From: Bradyrhizobium sp. AZCC 1719
Lineage (GTDB): Bacteria > Pseudomonadota > Alphaproteobacteria > Rhizobiales > Xanthobacteraceae
Direction: 5' to 3'
Length of the DNA stretch: 64,000 nucleotides
NCBI RefSeq assembly: GCF_036924525.1
Contig: NZ_JAZHRU010000001.1
Span: 2,013,001 to 2,077,000, forward strand
The position numbers were made by a program, and so were the translations under genes. The notes beneath the pieces were generated by a model. The model did not search any database. It saw nothing but the letters and a program-made list of their open reading frames with translations, and was not told the origin of the DNA. Positions 51,071-59,978 of the stretch are shown piece after piece; position 1 is the first letter of the stretch; each line of letters opens with the position of its first letter.

Positions 51071-51234
51071 AGAGGCGCAGGCCGGAGTTTCTGCCGCCTG
51101 CGCGCTGACTGCATAGGCGGCCTTCCTATCGTCTTGAGTCTGGTGAAGGGGCCATTTGGTGCCGAAAGGCGTTGGCAATCCTATTCGGGTTTGCGTTAAT
51201 TGCGCCGGTTCAGGACGCTGGCTGGCAGGGTCAA

Positions 51235-51897
51235 ATGGATATTTCACGCAAAGCTATAATTTGGACGCTCTTGGCCGTCGTGGCGCTCTGGGCGGCTACA
51301 CCTGCAATTATTGGTTTACTCCCGCTCAAAGACTGGGCCGAGCGTGGGCAGGTGGGCGACCTGTTTGGGAGCATCAACGCGCTGTTTTCTGGTCTAGCCT
51401 TTGCTGGCGTGATCTTCGCAATCCTTCTACAGCGGCAAGAACTAGCGCTTCAACGGCAAGAGTTGCGAGACACGCGCGCGGAAATGAAACGAACGGCGGA
51501 CGCGCAGGACGCTGCACAACAAGCGCTCAACAAAACAATTTGGGCGCAATCGTTCAAAGTTGCGGTCGATATCGTGGATAATGTTGATATTGTTAGGGAC
51601 AGGGAGTTCATCGCGCAACAGTCAGTCGCATTCCAAGCGCCGCGCTGGCAGTGGACACAACAACAGCTGGATACATCGGAACGCGTGACTCGATCGTTTG
51701 AAACGGTCGGAACGATGATTCGCAGAGGATTGCTTCCGCTCGAATACTTCGACGGCTGGTGTATTGCGATCACGCGAAGCTGGGACATCCTCGAAAGCGG
51801 TATCCGCAAACAGCGAGAGGAACGAAATGACAATTTCATCGGCCGCGACTTTGAATGGTTGGTTGGCCAGATGAGGCCGTTTTTGCCGGAGAAATGA
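51235..51897 (+). CDS. Membrane protein with two TM helices and coiled coil, unknown function
   Basis: A 220-residue protein: transmembrane helix 1 (about 6-29, IIWTLLAVVALWAATPAIIGLL), GDLFGSINALFSGLAFAGVIFAILLQ forming transmembrane helix 2 (about 40-63), then a cytoplasmic coiled coil (RQELALQRQELRDTRAEMKR) and a helical C-terminal domain. This GDLFGSINALFSGLAF architecture is widespread in uncharacterised bacterial membrane proteins, some near defence loci. ATG 51235 has CAGGG upstream. The gene is framed by a 13-bp direct repeat (51101-51113 and 51904-51916), which suggests a mobile cassette. Confidence 0.6.
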   Translation: MDISRKAIIWTLLAVVALWAATPAIIGLLPLKDWAERGQVGDLFGSINALFSGLAFAGVIFAILLQRQELALQRQELRDTRAEMKRTADAQDAAQQALNKTIWAQSFKVAVDIVDNVDIVRDREFIAQQSVAFQAPRWQWTQQQLDTSERVTRSFETVGTMIRRGLLPLEYFDGWCIAITRSWDILESGIRKQREERNDNFIGRDFEWLVGQMRPFLPEK

Positions 51898-52359
51898 AAT
51901 CTCGCGCTGACTGCACGCCATACTAGCCGCCGCGCTGGGCTATACGATCTTCTATCCGTCTTAGCCGTTGGACAGGGGGTATAAGGGGGAGAGCGAACAC
52001 CCCGTTGCAAAGCGTTGGAAGAGGTTGGAAGCGGGTCGGAAGACTTTTGGCCCAGCGCTCCGCCGGAAAGAGCGCTGAATACACGTTAAGCTATTGATCC
52101 TCAAAAGATAAAAATCCGTCCGTCATCCGTCCGCCATCCAGCGACTCAGGTCGGACAGCAATTGCATCGAGCAATCAATCACTTGCGAAACAGCGAGTCA
52201 GTCCAGCGGTCTCTTCTCGAGTCCGCGCAAGGCGTAAGAAATTTTCGATCTTGTTGATATCGTTGTGGATTTTTAATTCTTTGATCGTCGCTATTGCCGG
52301 TTGTCGATATCCGCGTCCAATTCGTTTCGCGCTCACTCAAACAAACGGACGTGTTGGCT
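51898..52359. other. Gene-free stretch in the accessory region
   Basis: These 462 bp hold the second 13-bp direct repeat (51904-51916) and an AGCGCTCCGC / GAGCGCT inverted pair near 52056-52074. No gene or RNA is supported. Confidence 0.3.
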
Positions 52360-52476
52360 ATGAATAACCACCAGCGACTCTGTATAAGATTTCTAGGCAC
52401 TGAAATACACGCACAAGGCATAGTTGGCATTGTGGCTGTCGTTACAATCATCGCCCTTGTTCTGGCGACCTCATGA
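52360..52476 (+). CDS. Small single-span membrane protein
   Basis: A 38-residue product from ATG 52360: MNNHQRLCIRFLGTEIHAQG, then a hydrophobic helix (IVGIVAVVTIIALVLATS). Its stop overlaps the upstream side of the recombinase start (10 nt gap). Short proteins of this form (xRQRLCIRxxGxExHAxG then TM) appear next to integrases and phage-like genes in Bradyrhizobium. Real but functionally unknown. Confidence 0.45.
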   Translation: MNNHQRLCIRFLGTEIHAQGIVGIVAVVTIIALVLATS

Positions 52477-52486
52477 GCAACGCGCT

Positions 52487-53383
52487 ATGAGACTTAGTCG
52501 GCTGATCCAGCAATACAAAGACGATTCAGCTTCGCCTTATGCCGATCTGAGCTTCGCCGTTCGGACTCGCCGCGCTCGGTTGCTAACGCGGATCGTTCGT
52601 GAACATGGCAATGTCGCGCTTCCAACAATCAGAGTCCGCGCATTGGTTTCCTGGCATCGAGAATGGCAGGGTGACGATAAGGTCGCGATTGCGCACGCAT
52701 TGATAAGCCGCCTTCGTGATGTATTCCGATTTGGTGCGATTTTCTTGGAGGACGCGGAATGCGCGCGGCTTTTGGCCGCGCTAAGAGAAATGCGCTTCGA
52801 GAAGCCCAAACCGCGCCTAACCACAATGTTAGCCGATCACGCGATTGCTATCAGGAAAAGCGCACATGAGAGGGGATGGCCCTATCTTGCCTTGGCTCAG
52901 TCTCTGCAATTTGATCTTCGGCTCAACGCCAAGCAAGTTATCGGCGAATGGGTGCCCATGTCTGAACCCGGAGATTCAGATGTAGTCATGCAGCATCCTA
53001 GAGAAAAACAGAAAAAGAAGTGGATTCGCGGCCTTCGATGGGAAGATATTGATCAGGACCTTGTTTTACATCGCACGGGTAGCAGCGGGCAAAGGCAGCG
53101 TGAAGTGAATCTAAAGTCAATGCCCATGGTGCTGCAAGAACTGGCGACTTTGGTTCGCGTGTCGCCCGCCGCGATCACGCGTGCTGATCTGCCGAAAACC
53201 GGGCCGGTCATTTTGTGCGAAATAAACGCGTGGCCTTACACAAGTGCAGAATATCGCCGGAAATGGCGAAAGGTAGCCAACCAAGCTGGCCTTCCAAAGC
53301 ACATCCAAAATAGCGACAATAGCAGGACAGACGAGAAGAACGCTTTGCGACGGAACACGCCGCGACATGCTTTTGATTTCTAG
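52487..53383 (+). pseudogene. Tyrosine recombinase (phage-type integrase), C-terminal truncated
   Basis: A 298-residue reading frame matching phage integrases of this group through the core: SRLIQQYKDDSASPYADLSFAVRTRR near the N-terminus, a core-binding region (ALVSWHREWQGDD) and the start of the catalytic domain (IRGLRWEDIDQDLVLHRTGSSGQRQREVNL, then YRRKWRKVANQAGLPKHIQN). It ends before the His-x-x-Arg box and the catalytic Tyr, so it should be inactive. It could be the lost integrase of the tRNA-Ser-integrated element. ATG 52487. Confidence 0.65.
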
Positions 53384-53463
53384 TTTCACAGGGCCGGTAC
53401 CGACCGGCCGGGCTCCTATCATGAACTAAGAACAATGGCGCGGTAATGGACACCGCCTAACTA

Positions 53464-53550
53464 TCAGACCCACGAACACAGTAGCCCCCCGATAGACCTT
53501 CGCTCCGACACCACCGCATTCGCTGGAAACGTGTCATTCGGCCAGCGCGA
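53464..53550 (-). pseudogene. Degenerate duplicate of the nitroreductase gene 3' end
   Basis: Reverse-strand codons read RWPNDTFPANAVVSERRS, paralogous to GWPDETFPANAVVSERKS near the C-terminus of the intact nitroreductase (54843-55520); a one-base deletion then breaks the frame. Together with the intact copy it flanks the L,D-transpeptidase gene as a direct repeat, a sign of duplication or insertion by recombination. Confidence 0.75.
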
Positions 53551-53570
53551 CGCTGACGTCGGACAAATCT

Positions 53571-54809
53571 TCAGCACTGGCTCGATGGGAAGCCGGCACG
53601 GGCCGCATCACACACAATCGGTTTGGAGAACGACGTACCAAACCATTTGCTCGTCAACGAGCCATAATGGTCGATCCAGGGGATCGGCGGCAATTGCGGC
53701 AGGTAGGATGCATACGGCATCACTTTCGCAAGCGTCACCCGGCCCGGAAATTTTGCGAGGAAAGCCTTGTTCATTCCGCCGTCAAGTCCGCTGTAGATCG
53801 GGGCAACCGGCACGTTATCTTCAAGCAATCGCGCGTATTCGAGCTCGTCGGCGCGCCTCTTCTCCAATGCCCGCCGCGCGATTTCCGGGTTTACGACGAA
53901 GGGCGGGCATTTTTCGATCGCGTTGAACACGAGAGGGTGCGGCGAATTCGGGAGAGGTTGCGCATCGAACACATAGCGGCGGTTGCACACATCCACCTTG
54001 GGTTCGCGTCCCGTCGTCTCGAAATGATCGTTGCCGACCTTGAGCATTTTCCAGAAGGCCAGGTTGGGACTGTTTCGATGCCGCGCCAGGTTCGCCGGCG
54101 TCAGGCGGAACGGATAGGCCTGGACCTGGAACGACGGCCGGCCGCTGAGTGAGTCGCGCGCCAGCGAATAGATTTCGCTGATCTGTTCGTCGGTCATGGC
54201 ATAGCAACCGCTCGACCAGCAGTCGCCGTGGATCATGAGGAAGCTGCCGTTGCGCTTGTTCGCCCTGTCGAAGCTGTTGGGGTAGCCGAGGTTGATCGAC
54301 AGATAGAAGTTGGAGTTGGGATTCATCAACTCAGGTGTAATCGTATAAAACCCTTCCGGAGCCTGTCGGTCGCCCTCGTACAACTTCGGCCCGAGATCGC
54401 CCGACCACCGGCAGATCGGATAGGTCTTGAGGATCTGGAAACGGCCGGTCGTGTCCTGTTTCCAGACTTCGAGCTCCGCCTCTTCCTTGAAGAGACGCAC
54501 GACTATAGGTGAATATTTTGGCATCTTCTTCTGTTCGAGCAGCGCGAGCAGCTCGGCCGGTAATTCCTGTGTCGCCTTGGCCGGCAACGGCTTGCTGCTT
54601 TCGCCAAGGCACGTGACCGGCGTCAAGGCAGCGGCAAAAGCCGCCGCCAGCACGAGAGCCTTAGCCGTTCCGATTGAATCGGAACGGGGCTCTCGCCTCT
54701 TGTTTTGACGCGTTTTCTTGACGCGAACCGGTACCCACCCCGGATCAAGTCCGGGGCAGGCTTTCGCTGGGAAACGCTCTAGTGCACGTCGGACCATGGC
54801 GCGGATCAC
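53571..54809 (-). CDS. L,D-transpeptidase-family (YkuD/YafK-like) protein with repeat-derived N-terminus
   Basis: A 412-residue protein. The catalytic motif is HGDCWSSGCYAMTDEQI, with the nucleophile Cys in SSGC; upstream are RLFKEEAELEVWKQDTTGRF and PEGFYTITPELMNPNSNFYLSINLGYPN, as in YafK-type L,D-transpeptidases that cross-link peptidoglycan or modify anchored lipoprotein. A hydrophobic signal-like segment is at about residues 50-66. Before it, residues about 10-36 are the translation of a palindromic intergenic repeat. GGAGGT lies 6 nt upstream of GTG 54809, so the long start is supported; GTG 54653, directly before the signal segment, is the alternative. Downstream of the nitroreductase gene. 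Confidence 0.85.
   Translation of the reverse strand: MIRAMVRRALERFPAKACPGLDPGWVPVRVKKTRQNKRREPRSDSIGTAKALVLAAAFAAALTPVTCLGESSKPLPAKATQELPAELLALLEQKKMPKYSPIVVRLFKEEAELEVWKQDTTGRFQILKTYPICRWSGDLGPKLYEGDRQAPEGFYTITPELMNPNSNFYLSINLGYPNSFDRANKRNGSFLMIHGDCWSSGCYAMTDEQISEIYSLARDSLSGRPSFQVQAYPFRLTPANLARHRNSPNLAFWKMLKVGNDHFETTGREPKVDVCNRRYVFDAQPLPNSPHPLVFNAIEKCPPFVVNPEIARRALEKRRADELEYARLLEDNVPVAPIYSGLDGGMNKAFLAKFPGRVTLAKVMPYASYLPQLPPIPWIDHYGSLTSKWFGTSFSKPIVCDAARAGFPSSQC
54702..54782. repeat. Palindromic repeat (AGCGTTTCC...GAAAACGCG family), copy 2, in-frame in a gene
   Basis: Contains GCGTTTTCTTGACGCGAACC, GGTACCCACCCCGGATCAAG and GGGAAACGCTCT, the reverse of the copy at 26214-26285. It lies within the N-terminal coding region of the L,D-transpeptidase gene without a stop codon. 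Confidence 0.82.
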
Positions 54810-54842
54810 TGCTGTACCTCCAGCCCTTCCGCCCGCGCGCCG

Positions 54843-55520
54843 CTACTTCTCAAACCCGACGAACACCGTAGCTTCCTCGACAGACTTCCGCTCCGACACG
54901 ACCGCATTCGCCGGAAAAGTTTCATCCGGCCAGCCCAGCGCGATACTTTTCATGATGACCTGATCGTCGGCAATCCCTGCGTGCTCGCGCACCACGGGGG
55001 ACTGCATGATGCCCTGGCTGTTGATCACGGCGCCGAGCCCACGAGACCAGGCGGCATTGACCAGGGCAGTCGCCACGGCGCCGCAGTCGAAGGGCGTATC
55101 GTCGCTGCCGTCGAGCACGCGGTCATAGGTAATGATCACGCAGACGGGCGCGTCGAATTGGCGGAAGCCGCGCAGCACCCAGTCCTGGCGCTTGTCCTTG
55201 TTGTCGCGCTCGATTCCCATCGCGGAGAACAATTGCTTGGCGACACCGACCTGCCGGTCGCGGTGCTTGCCTGCAAAGGGCTGGCCCGTGCGAAACTCGC
55301 GCGACTGCGGGATGCCCGCCACCATCCGTTCGGTGTTGCCGGCGCGGATGCGATCCAGCGGTTCGCCTGATATGACGTAGAAATTCCAGGGCTGGGTGTT
55401 CATCGACGACGGGGCGCGCATCGCCAAACCAATGATTTCCGCAATCAGCGCCTTGGGTACCGGATCGGGTTTGTAACCCCGGATACTCCGGCGACCGAGA
55501 ATAACGTCATCAAACTGCAT
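54843..55520 (-). CDS. Nitroreductase-family protein
   Basis: A 225-residue FMN-dependent nitroreductase: FDDVILGRRSIRGYKPDPVPKALIAEIIGLAMRAPSSMNTQPWNFYVISG carries the FMN phosphate-binding RRSIR and SSMNTQPW motifs, and the C-terminal half has DCGAVATALVNAAWSRGLGAVIN and IALGWPDETFPANAVVSERKSVEEA. It reduces nitroaromatics or quinones with NAD(P)H. ATG 55520 is chosen on family length. Its 3' end is duplicated at 53464. It is followed by the L,D-transpeptidase gene on the same strand. Confidence 0.92.
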   Translation of the reverse strand: MQFDDVILGRRSIRGYKPDPVPKALIAEIIGLAMRAPSSMNTQPWNFYVISGEPLDRIRAGNTERMVAGIPQSREFRTGQPFAGKHRDRQVGVAKQLFSAMGIERDNKDKRQDWVLRGFRQFDAPVCVIITYDRVLDGSDDTPFDCGAVATALVNAAWSRGLGAVINSQGIMQSPVVREHAGIADDQVIMKSIALGWPDETFPANAVVSERKSVEEATVFVGFEK

Positions 55521-56290
55521 CTGTGTGGGATTCCCTGACACTTCTAAACCAGCCCGGATTTTCGCGGTTTCTGCACCCTCGTGCAAGCGACGAGCCGCCT
55601 GCGTGGGCCTTTCTCACTTGGTGGTCACTTCCGACTCGCGTCGGTGACGCGTCCTCAACGAGGTACTCACGCGGATAGAAGCTGTCACGACGCAGCATCC
55701 GATCACAGGCAGGGGACGTCTGACGCCACAACAGACAGAGTCCGTTTGCGTGCCCGTGGTCGTTTAGCGGATTTCGTGATGGTGAAATTGTGCCGCTGAT
55801 TTGCCCGACGTGTCAAATTTTCGGTCCAGACCGTCGGTTGCGGCGGCCGCCGGCTACTTTGCATGGGGTTGTTTTCAATATTTTTGGTGGAGCCGCGGCG
55901 ACCCGGCGCGACGGCACCGCTCTTCAGGCTGTTGCTCAAATCGTGGGTTTTGGTCCAGGAAGGTCGAAAATGCTTTGTCTTTCAATGGGGATTGACCGAC
56001 ACTCTCTCCGCCAGCCCTCAAAATGTCCGGCCCATCTATTCGAACAGCTTCGCCGCTGCCCAGAGGGCCCTTTTTGCCGCCGCAAGCGGCTGTCTAGCCT
56101 AATCACGAACCGGGATGACCGGACGGCTGCTTTAACGGCCTGCGGGTTCATCTTACTGGCGGCTTACGAAGCCAAAGGGCCGCACTGGCTGACGGCACCT
56201 CACCGCTGTAGGCTATTCGTATGCTGGCCGCCCCTGGGTCGCCCGCACTCTGCCAAAAGGGAGCAAAAGCAAAAGGGAGGGAGACGTCCG
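55521..56290. other. Long intergenic region before the TRAP binding-protein gene
   Basis: These 770 bp contain no gene that I can support. Near 56000-56013 there is a 14-bp exact match (CACTCTCTCCGCCA) to the 3' end of the tRNA-Ser attachment repeat. The GC content looks lower around 55830-55960. The region presumably contains the dctP promoter. Confidence 0.4.
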
Positions 56291-57403
56291 ATGAAAATGA
56301 GTTCTCTTAGGAAAGTCGCTCTGGTCGCAGCAATCTCCGCCACCTTGGCGTTCGCGGGCACAGCGCTCGCCCAACAGCCTCGGGTCCTCAAGATACAATC
56401 GGCGGTTCCGCCATCGTCCACCACGCACGATGCTCTCAAGTTTTTTGCTGAGCGCGTCGACAAGCTAACCGGCGGCAATCTCAAGATCGAGGCGCTGCCG
56501 GGCGGCGCGGTCGTTCCGCCGTTCGAGATCCTGGATGCCACGCACAAGAAGGTGATCGACGGCGCCTATGGCATCTCCTACTGGTGGTACGGCAAGAGCG
56601 TCACCGCGACGCTGTTCGCCAATACACCGGCCGGCATCTTCGGCATGGATGCTGTCGACTTCATTGGCTGGGTTTACGAGGGCGGCGGCCTCGATCTGTG
56701 GAACGAGTTCTATCAGAAGGAGCTCAAGCTTAATCTGGTGGCGTTTCCGAGCATTCCGCCGAGCCCGCAGGCGCTCGGCTGGTTCAAGCGTCCGATCAAG
56801 GACCTGCCCGACTTCAAGGGAATGAAGTGCCGCCAGACCGGTATCGTTTCCCAGCTTTACGCCAAAATGGGAATGGCGGTTGTCAACATGCCGGGTGGTG
56901 AGATCCTGCCCGCCGCAGAGCGCGGAACGATCGATTGTGCCGAGTGGGTCGGCGGCATCGAGGATCTGCGACTCGGCCTGCATACGGTCTGGAAATACCA
57001 CTATACACCCGGCATGCATGAGAGCGCCTCGGTCGCCGAGATCGCGATCAACAAGGACGTGTGGGACAGCCTGCCGCCGCAGAACCAGGAGGCCATCAAG
57101 TCGGCCACAACAGAGACGTTCCTGCGCTGGTGGGCCAGCTTCCAGCGACAAAACGCGGACGCGATCGCGGAGTTTACGGAGAAGCACGGCGTGAAGCTGC
57201 TGACGACGCCGCCTGAGGTCAATCAGGCCTTCCTTAAAACCTGGGACGAATTTGCTGCGGCGGAGGCCGCGAAGAATCCGTTCTTCAAGAAAGTCTACGA
57301 ATCCCAGAAGGCCTATGCCTCAAAGGTCGTGCCAGCCAAGCGCTTCATGTTCCCGTCCTACGCATTGCAGGCGGACCACTATTGGCCCGTTAAGCAGCCT
57401 TGA
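56291..57403 (+). CDS. dctP: TRAP transporter substrate-binding protein (DctP family)
   Basis: A 370-residue secreted protein: signal peptide (about 1-27, ending ALAQQ), then a DctP fold (LKIQSAVPPSSTTHDALKFFAERVDKLTGGNLKIEALPGGAVVPPFEILDATHKKVIDGAYGISYWW). The conserved Arg that pairs with substrate carboxylate is in GMKCRQTGIVSQLYAKMG. The subgroup resembles mannitol/chloroaromatic TRAP binding proteins (GGEILPAAERGTIDCAEWVGGIED). GGGAGGGAG precedes ATG 56291. It converges on the permease genes, an unusual arrangement. Ligand unknown; an acidic sugar or organic acid is likely given the dgo genes nearby. Confidence 0.93.
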   Translation: MKMSSLRKVALVAAISATLAFAGTALAQQPRVLKIQSAVPPSSTTHDALKFFAERVDKLTGGNLKIEALPGGAVVPPFEILDATHKKVIDGAYGISYWWYGKSVTATLFANTPAGIFGMDAVDFIGWVYEGGGLDLWNEFYQKELKLNLVAFPSIPPSPQALGWFKRPIKDLPDFKGMKCRQTGIVSQLYAKMGMAVVNMPGGEILPAAERGTIDCAEWVGGIEDLRLGLHTVWKYHYTPGMHESASVAEIAINKDVWDSLPPQNQEAIKSATTETFLRWWASFQRQNADAIAEFTEKHGVKLLTTPPEVNQAFLKTWDEFAAAEAAKNPFFKKVYESQKAYASKVVPAKRFMFPSYALQADHYWPVKQP

Positions 57404-57448
57404 ACGCGATGGGATTAGATTGAATCGCCATCGCGCTCTAAGTTGATT

Positions 57449-57480
57449 GAGCATGATCTTTCGGAGAACCGGTACCCATT
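57449..57480. repeat. Half copy of the GATCCGGAAAAGT repeat
   Basis: GAGCATGATCTTTCGGAGAACCGGTACC resembles one arm of the repeats at 6664 and 7858. It lies between the convergent dctP and dctM genes. Confidence 0.55.
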
Positions 57481-57518
57481 CCTCTGGACCACGCTCCGCG
57501 AAGAAAGACATAACTGGA

Positions 57519-57540
57519 AAGGGCGGCCTCGGCCGCCCTT
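57519..57540. terminator. Bidirectional terminator between dctP and dctM
   Basis: AAGGGCGGCC pairs with GGCCGCCCTT (10 bp) around a 2-nt loop (extended to 4 nt sterically), between the convergent dctP and dctM genes. Confidence 0.75.
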
Positions 57541-57566
57541 CTTGATATGGGGCAGCCAATCGCTGC

Positions 57567-59102
57567 TTACCTGACAAGGTTCGGCAACCACAGTGCGATT
57601 TGCGGGAACAACAGCAGCAGCGCCAGGACTATGACCTGAATCACCATATAGTCGGACATGCCCCTGTAAATTGTGCCCAAGCTCCATTGCGGAACGACGT
57701 TCCGCAGGTAGTACGCCGACATTGCAACGGGCGGGCTCAAATACGACGTCTGCATATTGACGGCGGTCAGTGCGCCAAACCAAATCAGCAGGTCCAGCTT
57801 GTTCAAACCGAACTGAAGCTTTTCGACCACCGGCAAAACAATCGGAAGAAAGACCAGGATGATCACGGGCCATTCGAATGGCCAGCCGAGGACGAAAAAG
57901 ATCACCATGATCAATGCCAGCTTCCACCAGTCACTCAACGGAAGGGCGAGCAGGTAATTGGTAATCAGGTTCGCCGTACCCAGCTTGGTGAAGACAGCGC
58001 CGAACACCGTCGAGGCCACCGCCAGAAACAGCACCATGGCCGAAGTCACCATCGTGCCGATGGCCGCGTTGGTGATCGATTGCATGCTGAGCCGGCCGTA
58101 AAAGAATGCAAGGAGGACAGCGCCGAAAGCCCCGCACGAGGCTGCCTCGGTCGGTGTGGCGATTCCACCGACGATGGTTCCGAGGGTAAATCCGATCAGT
58201 GCGCTGAGAGGCGCAACGCCGAGCATGATGGCGCGGAAGTAGGCGTTCCGGAAGTAGGGGTAAGCCGTCAGAATCGCTAACACCGAAGCGATGGCCGATA
58301 GGCTAAACGGCCCGATCGCAAACGACAGACGCGGTACACGCGCTTGGCTTAACAACAAATCGAGCAGCAGATACGCCAATGCGACCAGGCACGCGAGGCC
58401 CAATCCGACTACAGGAGCGCCTACCTTTTCCGTCGTCATCGCGTCATAGGTGGCTGTGCGCTCCTCCATGGTCATGGCTGGACCGAGCTTCGGATTGATC
58501 AAGCTACGGACGAGCGTATAGGCAATATAGGAGCCAGCGAGCAGAAAGCCCGGGCCGAACGCCGCTGAATAAAGAAGATTGACGGGCACGCCCATGACCG
58601 GGCCCATCACTACCAGCATTACGCTCGGAGGGACCAGAATGCCGAGCGTACCGCCGGCGGCGATTGCACCCGCTGATAGCCGCGCGTCATAGCCGGTTTT
58701 GATCATCATCGATCCGGCCATGATGCCGAGCACGGTCACCGCGGCGCCCACGATGCCGGTCGCCATCGCAAAAATAGTCGCCGTTAGAATCACGGCTAAA
58801 TAGAGCGATCCGCGCACCGGCGCGAGAACGCTGCGCAAAGCCACGAACAGCCGCTCCATGAGTCCGGCCTGTTCGGTCATGTAGCCCATGAAGATGAACA
58901 GCGGCACGGCGGGAAAGATTTCGTCTTTCATCGTGCCCCAGATTTGCAGGTAGGCGAGATTGAAAGTCTGCTCCCACCCGAGGCCAATTGCACCAAACAC
59001 AAGGGCAAGAAACAGCAGCGTGAAGGAAATCGGAAAACCGATGAAAATGACGAGGACCATACCGACGAGCATGGCAATTCCGAGAGCTTCGGCGGCGGTC
59101 AT
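57567..59102 (-). CDS. dctM: TRAP transporter large permease (DctM)
   Basis: A 511-residue integral membrane protein with about 12-13 helices and DctM signatures (FIFMGYMTEQAGLMERLFVALR, SAGAIAAGGTLGILVPPSVMLVVMG, GGIATPTEAASCGAFGAVLLAFFYGRLS). It carries out Na+-coupled uptake with DctQ and the periplasmic DctP. There is an unusually long central insert (about 200-270, PKLGPAMTMEERTATYDAMTTEKVGAP) typical of the mannitol/chloroaromatic TRAP subgroup, matching the subgroup of the dctP gene. It starts 6 nt after the dctQ stop. Confidence 0.95.
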   Translation of the reverse strand: MTAAEALGIAMLVGMVLVIFIGFPISFTLLFLALVFGAIGLGWEQTFNLAYLQIWGTMKDEIFPAVPLFIFMGYMTEQAGLMERLFVALRSVLAPVRGSLYLAVILTATIFAMATGIVGAAVTVLGIMAGSMMIKTGYDARLSAGAIAAGGTLGILVPPSVMLVVMGPVMGVPVNLLYSAAFGPGFLLAGSYIAYTLVRSLINPKLGPAMTMEERTATYDAMTTEKVGAPVVGLGLACLVALAYLLLDLLLSQARVPRLSFAIGPFSLSAIASVLAILTAYPYFRNAYFRAIMLGVAPLSALIGFTLGTIVGGIATPTEAASCGAFGAVLLAFFYGRLSMQSITNAAIGTMVTSAMVLFLAVASTVFGAVFTKLGTANLITNYLLALPLSDWWKLALIMVIFFVLGWPFEWPVIILVFLPIVLPVVEKLQFGLNKLDLLIWFGALTAVNMQTSYLSPPVAMSAYYLRNVVPQWSLGTIYRGMSDYMVIQVIVLALLLLFPQIALWLPNLVR

Positions 59103-59108
59103 GGTTCT

Positions 59109-59684
59109 TCAGACCTCGATCTTCTCGTGCCTGGCCAAGAATGCGCCGGTTCGCCAAGCCCAGAGGCTCTTCATCAGCTCCGAGATACCTTGCAAGAACA
59201 GCATGAACGCCGTCAGCGGAATCACCCCGCGCAGCGGCCACAGGACCGGCGTCCACGCGCCGGAGCTTCCGCGTTCGTCGATCGAGAGCGAGTACAGGAA
59301 ATCGTCGATCGAGAGGAAGAACAGCACGACCATTGTCGGCAGGAAGAACAGCAGAAACGCCAGGCTGTCGATCATGCCTTTCGTGCGATCCGAGAATGCT
59401 TCCCACAGTACATCGGTGCGGATGTGAGCGCCCTTCAGGAGCGCCAATGCCGAGCCCAGCATGAACAAGGTCGCGTAGGACATCGTCGTCACATCCAGGG
59501 CCCAGACCGTGGGATCCCCCAGGACGTAGCGGGCAAAAACCTCGACCACATTGGCGCAAATCAGGGGAATGATCGAGAGGACGAAGAGGTACCCGGTCAA
59601 TTCCGTGAACTTGTCGATGCCACGGATGACGGCCAAATAGCCGCGGGGTGGCATGGGCTTTGGCGAAGCAGAAATGTTGGCCAT
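59109..59684 (-). CDS. dctQ: TRAP transporter small permease (DctQ)
   Basis: A 191-residue protein with four transmembrane helices (FTELTGYLFVLSIIPLICANVVEVFARYVLG, YATLFMLGSALALLKGAHIRTDVLW, SLAFLLFFLPTMVVLFFLSIDD, GVIPLTAFMLFLQGISELMKSLW). The AHIRTDVLW motif is characteristic of DctQ. It partners DctM, encoded 6 nt downstream. ATG 59684 is the only reasonable start. Downstream of the dgo genes, with about 290 bp between. Confidence 0.92.
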   Translation of the reverse strand: MANISASPKPMPPRGYLAVIRGIDKFTELTGYLFVLSIIPLICANVVEVFARYVLGDPTVWALDVTTMSYATLFMLGSALALLKGAHIRTDVLWEAFSDRTKGMIDSLAFLLFFLPTMVVLFFLSIDDFLYSLSIDERGSSGAWTPVLWPLRGVIPLTAFMLFLQGISELMKSLWAWRTGAFLARHEKIEV

Positions 59685-59978
59685 TGCAGTATGCCCAGAC
59701 GGCGCCCGCCTTGGACTTCCCTATAAGAGTGCGCGCCACCGCTCCACTCAAATGATCCCGATGCTAGCTTAGCGGCCGTCCGGGTGCCAGCGGATGAATG
59801 GCCGCGGCGATCGGTCAGGATTGCGATGCACAATTAGGCGAAAAGCAATCCCACGGCGACAAACAGATAGGCACACGTTTCGCCAGCTCGGTCTCTGCCG
59901 GGGGCGGATAGACGAGCGCCCGCGGGTGCCGCGCCATAGCTGCGAAGCAGCGACGGGCGGGTCGGACCGCTCGCCGAT

